A stretch of 64,000 nt of DNA, from contig NZ_CANMAH010000003.1 of the NCBI RefSeq assembly GCF_947495825.1, positions 124,001 to 188,000 on the forward strand. The letters are read 5' to 3'. Of this stretch, positions 29,781 to 37,500 are shown in pieces. The DNA is from an uncultured Psychrobacter sp. (GTDB taxonomy: Bacteria; Pseudomonadota; Gammaproteobacteria; Pseudomonadales; Moraxellaceae). Made by a program: the position numbers and the translations under genes. Position 1 is the first letter of the stretch; each line of letters opens with the position of its first letter. Under the pieces are notes generated by a model, which was not told the origin of the DNA, searched no databases, and saw only the letters and a program-made list of their open reading frames with translations.

Positions 29781-30749
29781 ATGGAAGCAGCAGGCCCAAA
29801 CCAAGAAAACAAAGTAACATCAGAGCAAGTAATAATAGAAAAGTTACAAGACAATAGTGTCAGCATTCTTGTGGTCTCAGGACGTTCAGGATCAGGTAAG
29901 ACCTCAGTATTAAATATTTTAGAGGATTTGGGCTATTACTCTATTGATAATTTACCACTTTCCTTGGTACCTAATGCCGTTGATAAGTTGGTTGGTGAGA
30001 GTTGTATTCGCCGTATTGCCCTTGGTGTCGATATCCGTACTCCACGTGCAGACTTGAGCAAGTTTGCCTCTATTCATAAGGTGCTAAAGCAAACCTACGG
30101 GGAACAGACGGTTAAAGTGATCTATGTGACCGCGCAAGACGCTATTTTAGTGGCACGCTTCAATGCCACTCGCCGCGTCCATCCTTTAATGGCTCAAGAT
30201 TTTGAAAGCTCTACCTATCCGACATACAATCTGCCCGCTGCTATCAAAAAAGAAGAAGAGTTACTAGAGCCTATTGCCAGTTATGCTGATATAAAAATTG
30301 ATACAAGTAAATTAAACATTCATCAGCTAAAAGATCGTCTGCGAGATCACATTGGTGCAGACAATAAGATTGTGATCAATCTGTTGTCTTTTGGTTTTAA
30401 ATATGGCAGTCCTATCGATGCTGATTTTATATTTGATGTGAGAATTTTACCAAACCCGCACTGGAATCCTGAGCTGCGTACGGCAACCGGACTTGATCCA
30501 AAGGTTGGTGAGTTTTTCGCTGATTATCCAGAAGTGGCCGAGATGACCGATGACATCGCTACATTTTTGGATCGTTGGTTGCCAGATTTTTTGCACAACA
30601 ATCGTCATACGGTGACAGTCGCTATAGGCTGTACGGGCGGCAAGCATCGCTCAGTCTTTATTACTGAACAGCTGCAACATTATCTTGCAAAGAGTCTGCC
30701 CCAAGGCTTGACGGTTGTGGCCAAGCATCGTGAAAAACGCCGTTGGTAG
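29781..30749 (+). CDS. rapZ: RNase adapter / nucleotide-binding protein RapZ
   Basis: A P-loop protein of the RapZ/YvcJ family. In E. coli it directs RNase E to the small RNA GlmZ and so controls glucosamine-6-phosphate synthase. The 322-residue protein has the Walker A motif GRSGSGKTS at 34-42, DNLPLSLVPN, the RRVHPL segment, FGFKYGSPIDADFIFDVR, NPHWNPELR, and the C-terminal IGCTGGKHRSVFI. The ATG at 29781 is preferred over the upstream TTG at 29757 because AGGATGG is well spaced before it. The neighbour darP follows. No glmZ-like RNA was recognised nearby. Confidence 0.93.
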   Translation: MEAAGPNQENKVTSEQVIIEKLQDNSVSILVVSGRSGSGKTSVLNILEDLGYYSIDNLPLSLVPNAVDKLVGESCIRRIALGVDIRTPRADLSKFASIHKVLKQTYGEQTVKVIYVTAQDAILVARFNATRRVHPLMAQDFESSTYPTYNLPAAIKKEEELLEPIASYADIKIDTSKLNIHQLKDRLRDHIGADNKIVINLLSFGFKYGSPIDADFIFDVRILPNPHWNPELRTATGLDPKVGEFFADYPEVAEMTDDIATFLDRWLPDFLHNNRHTVTVAIGCTGGKHRSVFITEQLQHYLAKSLPQGLTVVAKHREKRRW

Positions 30750-30869
30750 TTTTATGACTGCTGGTAGCATGAGTAGGTAGGCGATATTCATGATGCAACA
30801 TAGAGGTCATGCTGGTGCAAATGGTCGCCCATCGCCCCTAATTTTTACTTATTATTTTGGAAAGCTTAT

Positions 30870-31382
30870 ATGATTAACTGGTCAGAACAGGATATGCGCG
30901 TATCACGCACCGAACTCAAAAAAGCTCATGAGCGTTTGCAAGAGCTGTCGATACCGCTTGCCAACTTATCAAAAAAGCAGCTCAAAAATCTACCTGCCAG
31001 TGATTACTTTATGGCAGAGTTGATGGCACTTGCTGATATCACTAGCGCAAATGCTCGTAATCGCCAGACCAAACGTGTTGGTAAGCTTATTAGCGAAGAA
31101 AACCGCCATGAACTGGTAAAAGCACTGTTTGATGCTTTTTTCCCCAATGAACAAATTGCTAAAATTGAAAGCTGGCGGGGTCGGCTTAATATCAATGATG
31201 AAGGTACGCTCAAGCAGTTTGTAAAACAGTATAAAGCCTCAGAGCGCAATAGCTTATATCAACTGTTGCTTTGGATTGAGTATGCCAAACACATGCAAGA
31301 TGACGAGCTACTAGTAGAATCGGAACAAGATCTGGCCAGTTATATCCGAGAAGTTGCGATTTTGACTCAGCTAAAGTATTGA
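30870..31382 (+). CDS. darP: Ribosome-associated protein (DarP/YjgA, DUF615)
   Basis: A 170-residue basic, helical protein of the YjgA family, which in E. coli associates with late 50S assembly intermediates. Recognisable stretches are VSRTELKKAHERLQELSIPL, LPASDYFMAELMALADIT, NARNRQTKRVGKLI and the C-terminal LYQLLLWIEYAKHM. Length is close to that of the family. AAAGCTTAT precedes the start. A strong bidirectional terminator separates it from the convergent dsbA. Confidence 0.88.
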   Translation: MINWSEQDMRVSRTELKKAHERLQELSIPLANLSKKQLKNLPASDYFMAELMALADITSANARNRQTKRVGKLISEENRHELVKALFDAFFPNEQIAKIESWRGRLNINDEGTLKQFVKQYKASERNSLYQLLLWIEYAKHMQDDELLVESEQDLASYIREVAILTQLKY

Positions 31383-31454
31383 TACGTTTGATAGCTATTG
31401 ATAGCTATATCATAAATAAAAATGCTATAGAGCCATTATGTTTACAAGTGCAAT

Positions 31455-31487
31455 AAAAAAGCCAATCATTAATGATTGGCTTTTTTA
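31455..31487. terminator. Bidirectional terminator between darP and dsbA
   Basis: AAAAAAGCCAATCATTAATGATTGGCTTTTTT: a perfect palindrome with an A-run before and a T-run after, serving both convergent genes. Confidence 0.92.
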
Positions 31488-31509
31488 TGGAAAAATAGTA
31501 ATTACTAAC

Positions 31510-32130
31510 TTATTTTTTCTCAGCGCGGACTTTGTCTACTAGATAATCTACTACTTTAGGAACAGTTGCGCTTTCACCTGTTACCACGTATTTGCCTTGC
31601 ACGACCACTGCTGGTACACCAGAGAGCTGATAGCGTTTAGCACCTGCTTGTGAGCGGCCGATTTTGGTACCCACTGCAAATGAGTTGTACAAGCTGTTGA
31701 ATTTCTTTTGATCAACGCCTTTTGTCGCGTACCATTTGCTTAACGAAGCTTGATCAAACAGCTGTTTGCCGTCTTTATGAACAGCATCAAACAATGCATC
31801 ATGGGTTTTGTTTTCGTAACCCAATAGCTGCGCGGCATAAAAACCGCGCGCACTGGCTTCCCAAACTGGGTTTAGCGCTGCTGGCGTTTTAAAGAAAGCC
31901 ACGTCTTTATCTTTAGTCTTGGCCCATTTTTCCATGTGCGGATTAAGAACGTTACAATGAGGGCAACCATACCAAAAGAACTCACGTACGATAATAGCAT
32001 CACCGCTGATCTTCTCTGGGTTGTCTAGGACGCGGTAGTCCTTCCCTGCGACATAATCAGCTGCTTGTGCGCCCATATTGGCGATTCCAATGGCAATAGC
32101 CAGACCAGTCAATGTGATGACACGTTTCAT
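31510..32130 (-). CDS. dsbA: Periplasmic thiol:disulfide interchange protein
   Basis: Introduces disulfide bonds into exported proteins. The 206-residue precursor has a signal peptide (basic MKR, hydrophobic 4-20, cleavage likely after AQA at about 23). The thioredoxin-fold active site is FFWYGCPHCN with C56 and C59. The cis-proline loop is visible as SGVPAVVVQGKYV. CPHC is the classic DsbA dithiol. Length matches the family. It is transcribed away from ubiG, with a 360-base gap upstream. Confidence 0.95.
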   Translation of the reverse strand: MKRVITLTGLAIAIGIANMGAQAADYVAGKDYRVLDNPEKISGDAIIVREFFWYGCPHCNVLNPHMEKWAKTKDKDVAFFKTPAALNPVWEASARGFYAAQLLGYENKTHDALFDAVHKDGKQLFDQASLSKWYATKGVDQKKFNSLYNSFAVGTKIGRSQAGAKRYQLSGVPAVVVQGKYVVTGESATVPKVVDYLVDKVRAEKK

Positions 32131-32490
32131 ACGTCTTCCTTTGGGAATAAATGTTTAAATTTTTAGTGACGATGTTTATTGATAAAGCGCTAGGCGCAAG
32201 CTGCTTATAATAACGTAAAATAGAGCTGTTTGTGAACCGGATTCTTAATCAACCGTTGTAAAGCTGTTAGATAGTATTTACGCAACCTTACCTACAAACA
32301 AATTAAACAGTTGTTTTTGATCGGTCAATTCATAATTTAAAGGTATATATCACTTGGCATAAGTTAACAATACCTCTAATAATCGGTCACGATGTCCTTA
32401 CGACAAAGCGCGCGCTCTCATGCTAACATAAAGCCTATGATAGCGCATAACAACGCATAACAGATAAGTAATGACAATAAAGGAAACACC
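32131..32490. other. Divergent dsbA-ubiG intergenic region
   Basis: This 360-base divergent spacer should hold promoters for both genes. I see no small gene, repeat or strong hairpin in it. Confidence 0.5.
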
Positions 32491-33333
32491 ATGAGCTTAG
32501 CCAATTCATCTTCACCTAATGACTTTCAGTCAGATATGATGACAGCCGATATTGCAGACAATACAGATATCACCAATGTTGATCCAAGCGAAGTCGATAA
32601 GTTTAATAAACTTGCTAGCGAGTGGTGGGATAGTACGGGTGCATTTGCAACTTTACACCATATCAATCCGCTACGTCTTAACTGGATAGAAGAAAACGTC
32701 AAACGTGGCTATCAAAGTAGCGATCAAGACAGTAATGCTAACAAAACGGCTGAAACGGGTCTGACTGGCAAAAAGATATTAGATGTTGGCTGCGGCGGTG
32801 GCATATTAGCCGAATCGATGGCACGCCGCGGCGCTGATGTCACCGGTATTGATTTGGGTACTGAGAATTTAAAAGCGGCCAGCTTACATGCAGAGCAAAG
32901 CAGTTTGGAGGATTGTTTACGTTATCAGCATGTACCTGTTGAGAGCCTAGCAGCCACTCATGCAGGACAGTTCGATGTAGTGACCTGCATGGAGATGCTC
33001 GAACACGTACCAGATCCTAGCGCGATTGTACAAGCATGTTATGATCTGCTAGCCCCAGGTGGTGTCTGTGTGCTCTCTACCATCAATCGCAATCCAAAGT
33101 CTTACTTGTTTGCGATTGTCGGAGCAGAGTATATATTGCGCTTGCTAGATCGCGGCACACATGACTATGCAAAATTTATCACTCCAGCTGAGCTTGATAA
33201 AATGGCATTAAACTCAGGCTTTCGTCGTCAGGATATCATTGGGCTCCATTATAACCCGTTAACCAAACGCTATTGGTTGGCACAAAATGTCGATGTTAAT
33301 TATATGCTGGCTGTCCAAAAGCCACTGGTTTAA
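32491..33333 (+). CDS. ubiG: Ubiquinone biosynthesis O-methyltransferase
   Basis: A SAM-dependent methyltransferase that performs both O-methylations in ubiquinone synthesis. The 280-residue protein has motif I KILDVGCGGGILAESMARRG, VTGIDLG, VTCMEMLEHVPDP (post-motif II) and GGVCVLSTINRNPKSYL, with the UbiG-typical insertion ending KFITPAELDKM. An N-terminal extension of about 35 residues precedes the conserved DKFNKLASEWWD. AAAGGAAACACC lies just upstream of the ATG. The HAD phosphatase gene follows at 31 bases, as in many gammaproteobacteria. Confidence 0.95.
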   Translation: MSLANSSSPNDFQSDMMTADIADNTDITNVDPSEVDKFNKLASEWWDSTGAFATLHHINPLRLNWIEENVKRGYQSSDQDSNANKTAETGLTGKKILDVGCGGGILAESMARRGADVTGIDLGTENLKAASLHAEQSSLEDCLRYQHVPVESLAATHAGQFDVVTCMEMLEHVPDPSAIVQACYDLLAPGGVCVLSTINRNPKSYLFAIVGAEYILRLLDRGTHDYAKFITPAELDKMALNSGFRRQDIIGLHYNPLTKRYWLAQNVDVNYMLAVQKPLV

Positions 33334-33363
33334 TATAAATTATTAATAATAAGAGCAGACGAT

Positions 33364-34074
33364 ATGACTCAATTTGTAAAAGCTGTTTTGTTTGATTTGG
33401 ATGGTACGCTCATTGATACTGCAGCAGATTTTGTACGTATCATTGGTAAGATGAGCGTGCAAAACAGTTGGCAAGCTCCGCCTGAGGCTCAGATTCGTGA
33501 GCAAGTCTCTGCTGGTGCATCGGCTATGGTGCAGCTCATGCTACGTCATAACGATCAAATCGATATGAGCGACGAAGCCTTGCTTGCTTTTCGTCAGCAG
33601 TTTTTAGATGATTATGAGGCAGATATCTGTGTCGACAGCTGTGTATTTGATGAGCTTGAAGCGGTATTGGAGACACTTGAAAAAAAAGGCGTGCCATGGG
33701 GTATTGTAACCAATAAACCGCGTTATTTATCAGAGCAACTGCTAAAAGTGATGCAGTTAGATGAGCGCTGTGCTGTTTTGGTGTGTCCCGACGATGTGTC
33801 ACGCACCAAGCCTGATCCAGAGCCTATGTATATGGCCCTAGAAAAGCTTGGAATACCACGTGGCGCTGCCGGTTGTGTGCTGTATGTAGGTGATCATATA
33901 CGTGATATAGAAGCTGGTAAGGCGGCTGGTATGTCGACGATTTTGGCCGCTTATGGGTATATCCCACCTGAAGATCAAAAAAGCCTAAAGAGCTGGGGCG
34001 CAGATCATATTGTTGATACACCCAAGCAGCTGAGCAAGTTACTATTATCACCCAGTAAGTTTGAATATATATAA
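33364..34074 (+). CDS. gph: HAD-family phosphatase, phosphoglycolate phosphatase-like
   Basis: A 236-residue haloacid dehalogenase-type phosphatase. The nucleophile motif I is LFDLDGTLIDTAADF, motif II GIVTNKP, motif III Lys in RTKPDPEPMY, and motif IV YVGDHIRDIEAGKAAGM. The Gph family dephosphorylates 2-phosphoglycolate. The pairing ubiG-gph is common, but substrate specificity cannot be read from sequence. The start at 33364 puts motif I at residue 10, as usual. Confidence 0.88.
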   Translation: MTQFVKAVLFDLDGTLIDTAADFVRIIGKMSVQNSWQAPPEAQIREQVSAGASAMVQLMLRHNDQIDMSDEALLAFRQQFLDDYEADICVDSCVFDELEAVLETLEKKGVPWGIVTNKPRYLSEQLLKVMQLDERCAVLVCPDDVSRTKPDPEPMYMALEKLGIPRGAAGCVLYVGDHIRDIEAGKAAGMSTILAAYGYIPPEDQKSLKSWGADHIVDTPKQLSKLLLSPSKFEYI

Positions 34075-34184
34075 CTTAAACGTATTTGGTTTGGATGTTT
34101 CGATATTTCTGGCCAGTTACCTCTGGTCAGTCTTATACTCTAAAAATAAACTTTATTATAAATGAATAAGTAGTGGACGAATCT

Positions 34185-34973
34185 ATGAGCGACAACGTTA
34201 ATCAACCTCTAAATCATGATGATATTCGTACTTTTGAGCCGCAGGATAATTGTCTGGATGGAAAAACCATCTTAGTGACAGGTGCAGGGGATGGTATTGG
34301 ACGTATTGCTGCATTGACCTATGCGCGCTATGGCGCTACGGTACTGTTATTAGGTCGTACCACCAGTAAGCTGGAAGCGGTCTATGATGAGATTGAAAGT
34401 TTGGGCGCTAAACAACCTGCGATGTTGCCCATGGATTTAGAAAAAGCCACTTATGCAGAAATGCAGCAATTAGAGGGCTTAATCGTCAAAGAAATCGGTC
34501 AACTTGATGGCGTACTGCACAATGCAGGATTATTGGGTGAGCTGACGCCGCTTGAGATGTACGATGTCGATACCTTTGAAAAAGTGATGAAAGTCAACTT
34601 TACCGCTACCTTTATGCTGACCCAAGCACTGCTACCATTACTTAAAGATGCGGCCAATGGTTCTATCGTCTTTACCTCTAGTACCGTTGGTACACATCCG
34701 CGCGCGTTTTGGGGTGCATATGCTCTCTCAAAGCAAGCGGTAGAAGGCATGAGTGATATCTTTACTCAAGAGACGCAAAACACGACTCGTTTGCGCTTTA
34801 ATTGTATCAATCCAGGCGGTACGCGTACCAATATGCGCGCGCATGCGTTCCCTGGTGAAAACCCTATGAGTCTCAAAACACCTGAGGATATCATGGCAGG
34901 TTATGTCTGTCTGATGAGTGATGACAGTATTGGTGTACGCGGGCAAGTCATAGCGTTGCAACCAAAAGATTAA
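34185..34973 (+). CDS. yciK: YciK-like short-chain dehydrogenase/reductase
   Basis: A classical SDR of 262 residues: NADP-binding VTGAGDGIGR, NAG motif HNAGLLGELTPL, catalytic Ser in VFTSSTVG and YALSKQAVEG (Tyr-x-x-x-Lys), followed by INPGGTRTNMRA. GGTRT and the overall pattern match YciK-type reductases of unknown substrate. Start is set at the ATG at 34185; a GTG at 34173 is in frame. It lies after gph on the same strand with a 110-base gap. Confidence 0.85.
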   Translation: MSDNVNQPLNHDDIRTFEPQDNCLDGKTILVTGAGDGIGRIAALTYARYGATVLLLGRTTSKLEAVYDEIESLGAKQPAMLPMDLEKATYAEMQQLEGLIVKEIGQLDGVLHNAGLLGELTPLEMYDVDTFEKVMKVNFTATFMLTQALLPLLKDAANGSIVFTSSTVGTHPRAFWGAYALSKQAVEGMSDIFTQETQNTTRLRFNCINPGGTRTNMRAHAFPGENPMSLKTPEDIMAGYVCLMSDDSIGVRGQVIALQPKD

Positions 34974-35093
34974 AACGTACTAATAACCAGTTTTGTTTTC
35001 TTGAATATTGCCACCGACAAGAGTATTGAAAACAATACTATTTGGCCCCATCTATTTGTTCTTAAAGACTTTTATTAAAAGAAAGGATGAATT

Positions 35094-35360
35094 ATGGCAG
35101 GTGGCTGGTCAAGAGATGGCGCTGAGCACGAACAGATGGATGCGACAGTCAATGATGCATTAGATCGTGTTAGAAGTGCCATACCTAAGGGTGATAGTGC
35201 TGAGTTTTGTGATGAATGTGGCAACCCAATTCCACAAGCGCGGCGTATAGCTGTACCTGGTGTTCAGCACTGCATTGGCTGTCAGACTGAGCTTGAAAAA
35301 GATGCAAAAGCGGCAGAGCTATTTAATCGCCGCGGCAGTAAGGACAGTCAATTGCGCTAA
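35094..35360 (+). CDS. DksA/TraR-type C4 zinc-finger protein
   Basis: A small protein of 88 residues with the four-cysteine zinc finger CDECGNPIPQARRIAVPGV followed by HCIGCQ. This places it in the YbiI/TraR branch of the DksA family. These short members lack most of the long coiled-coil of DksA, so binding in the RNA polymerase secondary channel is possible but unproven. GAAAGGATGAATT precedes the start. It ends at a bidirectional terminator shared with exoD. Confidence 0.88.
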   Translation: MAGGWSRDGAEHEQMDATVNDALDRVRSAIPKGDSAEFCDECGNPIPQARRIAVPGVQHCIGCQTELEKDAKAAELFNRRGSKDSQLR

Positions 35361-35378
35361 TAATCTTATATTTATCAT

Positions 35379-35408
35379 AAAAAACCAACCCGATGCGGTT
35401 GGTTTTTT
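35379..35408. terminator. Bidirectional terminator between the zinc-finger gene and exoD
   Basis: AAAAAACCAACC, loop CGATGC, GGTTGGTTTTTT. A near-perfect 12-bp stem. Its end touches the exoD stop codon. Confidence 0.92.
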
Positions 35409-36109
35409 TATACAAGTACTTGAGTAATCAAAAAATAAATAGTGGCCAGATTTAGCAGTAAGCCAGCTAAAAACACATACCCATCTTCTGTAATCAAAGC
35501 GATGGCAAATAAAATGACAGAGGCCGCAGGTATCATAACCGCGAAAGGCATTAGCTCAAGAGGAATCATAGCAAGAGCGGCAAAAATACAAAGGGCTGCC
35601 GCCACCTTTTTTGCCTTATTAGAGGATAGCGACTCAAGCCTGGGTTTAACGACTTTGTCAATCCACTTCGTGGCTTTTGATGCAATGTTCACACCTTTAT
35701 GCAGTTTGTCCTCATCAAAAGAGATATTATCAACAAATTGCGGTAACCAAGGTCGCTCTTTACCAAAGAGCATCTGAATGCTGATCAAAGTAATTATCAC
35801 ACCGCACACCGTTGGCACCCCAGGGATGCCGCCTGTTGGCATGATAGCAATGAGGGCAGGGGCAAATATTAAAGGCCCAAAGCCTTTAGATTTAAGCGTA
35901 TCCATGATATCGCCGATATTTACCTTGCCTGCATCTTTATCAGGTTCTAATTGCTCAAGTACAGCAGTCAGACTGTGTTCTGATGAAGAATGACTCGACT
36001 TTGAATCTTCTTTATCATAATGCACACTTTTATGCTCATCTAGAGTAGATGATTGGGGGTCTGTACGAACGCTGGATTTGTGAGGAGAAGAGTTATTGTC
36101 TGTCACCAT
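35408..36109 (-). CDS. exoD: ExoD-family membrane protein
   Basis: A 233-residue inner-membrane protein of the exopolysaccharide synthesis ExoD family. A charged, Ser/His-rich N-terminal stretch (1-50) precedes the domain, starting LTAVLEQLEPDKDAGKVNIG and DIMDTLKSKGFGPLIFAPAL, then several hydrophobic helices (about 85-105, 165-190, 195-230). ExoD affects exopolysaccharide production and alkaline tolerance in rhizobia, but its molecular function is unknown. It lies 20 bases downstream of ompR on the same strand and is probably co-transcribed with it. Confidence 0.85.
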   Translation of the reverse strand: MVTDNNSSPHKSSVRTDPQSSTLDEHKSVHYDKEDSKSSHSSSEHSLTAVLEQLEPDKDAGKVNIGDIMDTLKSKGFGPLIFAPALIAIMPTGGIPGVPTVCGVIITLISIQMLFGKERPWLPQFVDNISFDEDKLHKGVNIASKATKWIDKVVKPRLESLSSNKAKKVAAALCIFAALAMIPLELMPFAVMIPAASVILFAIALITEDGYVFLAGLLLNLATIYFLITQVLV

Positions 36110-36129
36110 AGCTCCTAAGCGCTTAGCTC

Positions 36130-36891
36130 TTACCCGTTTTCGGCTTCAGCATCCGACTCTGACTCATCTGGAACGAACACATAGCCTACGCCCCAGACCG
36201 TTTGAATATAACGAGCTTGTGACGGGTTGTCTTCTATTAGACGACGCAGGCGCGATACTTGAACATCGATTGAGCGCTCCATAGCGCCCCATTCTCGGCC
36301 ACGAGCAAGGTTCATGAGCTTATCACGAGTCAATGGTTCGCGTGGATGCTGGACGAGTGCCTTTAAAACAGAAAACTCGCCTGTCGTCAACGTCACCACG
36401 TTGCCATCCCTTTTAAGCGTACGCGTAGACAAGTCAAGCGTCCATGGTCCAAACTCAACCACTTCTAGCTGATAGCTTGGCGCACCCGGCAGCTCACGGT
36501 TTTGACGACGTAATACCGCTTTGATACGAGCCAGTAGCTCTTTTGGATTAAAGGGTTTGGGCAAGTAATCATCGGCGCCTGCCTCCAAACCTGCGATGCG
36601 ATCTGCATCGCCACCTTTAGCGGTCAGCATGATGATTGGAATATCACCATTGTCTTCACGTAGGCGTCTACAGATACTGATACCGTCTTCTCCTGGTAGC
36701 ATCAAATCCAATACTACTAAAGAAAACAATTCACGCTGCATTAATTTGTCCATTTGACTGGCATCGTGAGCTGTCCGTACTACAAAGCCATCATCTTCTA
36801 GAAAACGCTGCAATAAAGAACGCAGGCGCGCATCGTCATCGACGACTAATATACGTTGAGTCATGCTATCGGTGCTTTTATTATCAGTCAT
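36130..36891 (-). CDS. ompR: OmpR-type response regulator
   Basis: A 253-residue two-component regulator. The receiver domain has the acidic pair D19/D20, the phosphoacceptor D62 in VVLDLMLPGEDG, the switch Thr in MLTAKGG and Lys in LPKPFNP. The C-terminal winged-helix DNA-binding domain spans about 140-240 (LTTGEFSVLKALVQHPREPL, DVQVSRLRRLIEDNP, VWGVGYVFVPD), all very close to OmpR. The usual partner kinase gene envZ is not adjacent: exoD follows instead, so this regulator is an orphan within the window. Confidence 0.92.
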   Translation of the reverse strand: MTDNKSTDSMTQRILVVDDDARLRSLLQRFLEDDGFVVRTAHDASQMDKLMQRELFSLVVLDLMLPGEDGISICRRLREDNGDIPIIMLTAKGGDADRIAGLEAGADDYLPKPFNPKELLARIKAVLRRQNRELPGAPSYQLEVVEFGPWTLDLSTRTLKRDGNVVTLTTGEFSVLKALVQHPREPLTRDKLMNLARGREWGAMERSIDVQVSRLRRLIEDNPSQARYIQTVWGVGYVFVPDESESDAEAENG

Positions 36892-37500
36892 GCAGATATC
36901 CTTTAATAAATATTATTATTACCAAAAACTTTTATTGCCAAAACTGCTACCAAAGACTATTGTCAAAAATTATGATTGTTATCAATCATCGATAAATCAG
37001 ATACTCATACCTTCATGGGGTATTGGTCGTATTGGGTTTATATCATTCTATCTGAGAGTTAATTTAATTTATATTGTATCTATCCCAGTAAATACTTATA
37101 ACATAAAACCAGAAATTCTACGGTCAAAATCCTAAAAAAGTTATCAATATTGAAAACAGTTTTTGGAGACAATTACTTTATCTATATAAATAAAAAAAGA
37201 GCTTTTAGAGCAAATCTAACCATTCATACCTTTATTGAAGGGTTTGAGGCAGATTGATATTTTTAATCCTCTAGCTTTAGTGTATAAGATTGGACAGGCA
37301 ATTGCATCATCCATAGACATAAATGCTGTATGCGTTTGTTTAACGTAGCGATTAGCGCTAGTTTATATGAAAACTTAAACCATAAAGACTATTATTTGAG
37401 CGATAAAGACTATGATAAGTAATGAAGATATAAAAAGGATTTTTATTCATGCAGCTTTTGCTATAATGCCAAACTACATTTCTCAACGATTGATACGGAT
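36892..37500. other. Divergent ompR-tex intergenic region
   Basis: These 609 bases are AT-rich with scattered repeats of TATTATTAC/CCAAAA type just upstream of ompR. I see no credible gene. The tex promoter is at its right end. Confidence 0.5.
37459..37467 (+). promoter_or_regulatory. Extended -10 promoter of tex
   Basis: TGCTATAAT is a consensus extended -10 element. The -35 region is weak. The predicted transcription start near 37474 gives a short leader of about 27 bases before the ATG at 37501. Confidence 0.6.

Noticed and set aside
36863..37135. 90-codon frame upstream of tex
   Set aside because: It begins inside the ompR coding end, has repetitive Tyr/Leu-rich AT-driven composition, and lacks a translation signal.
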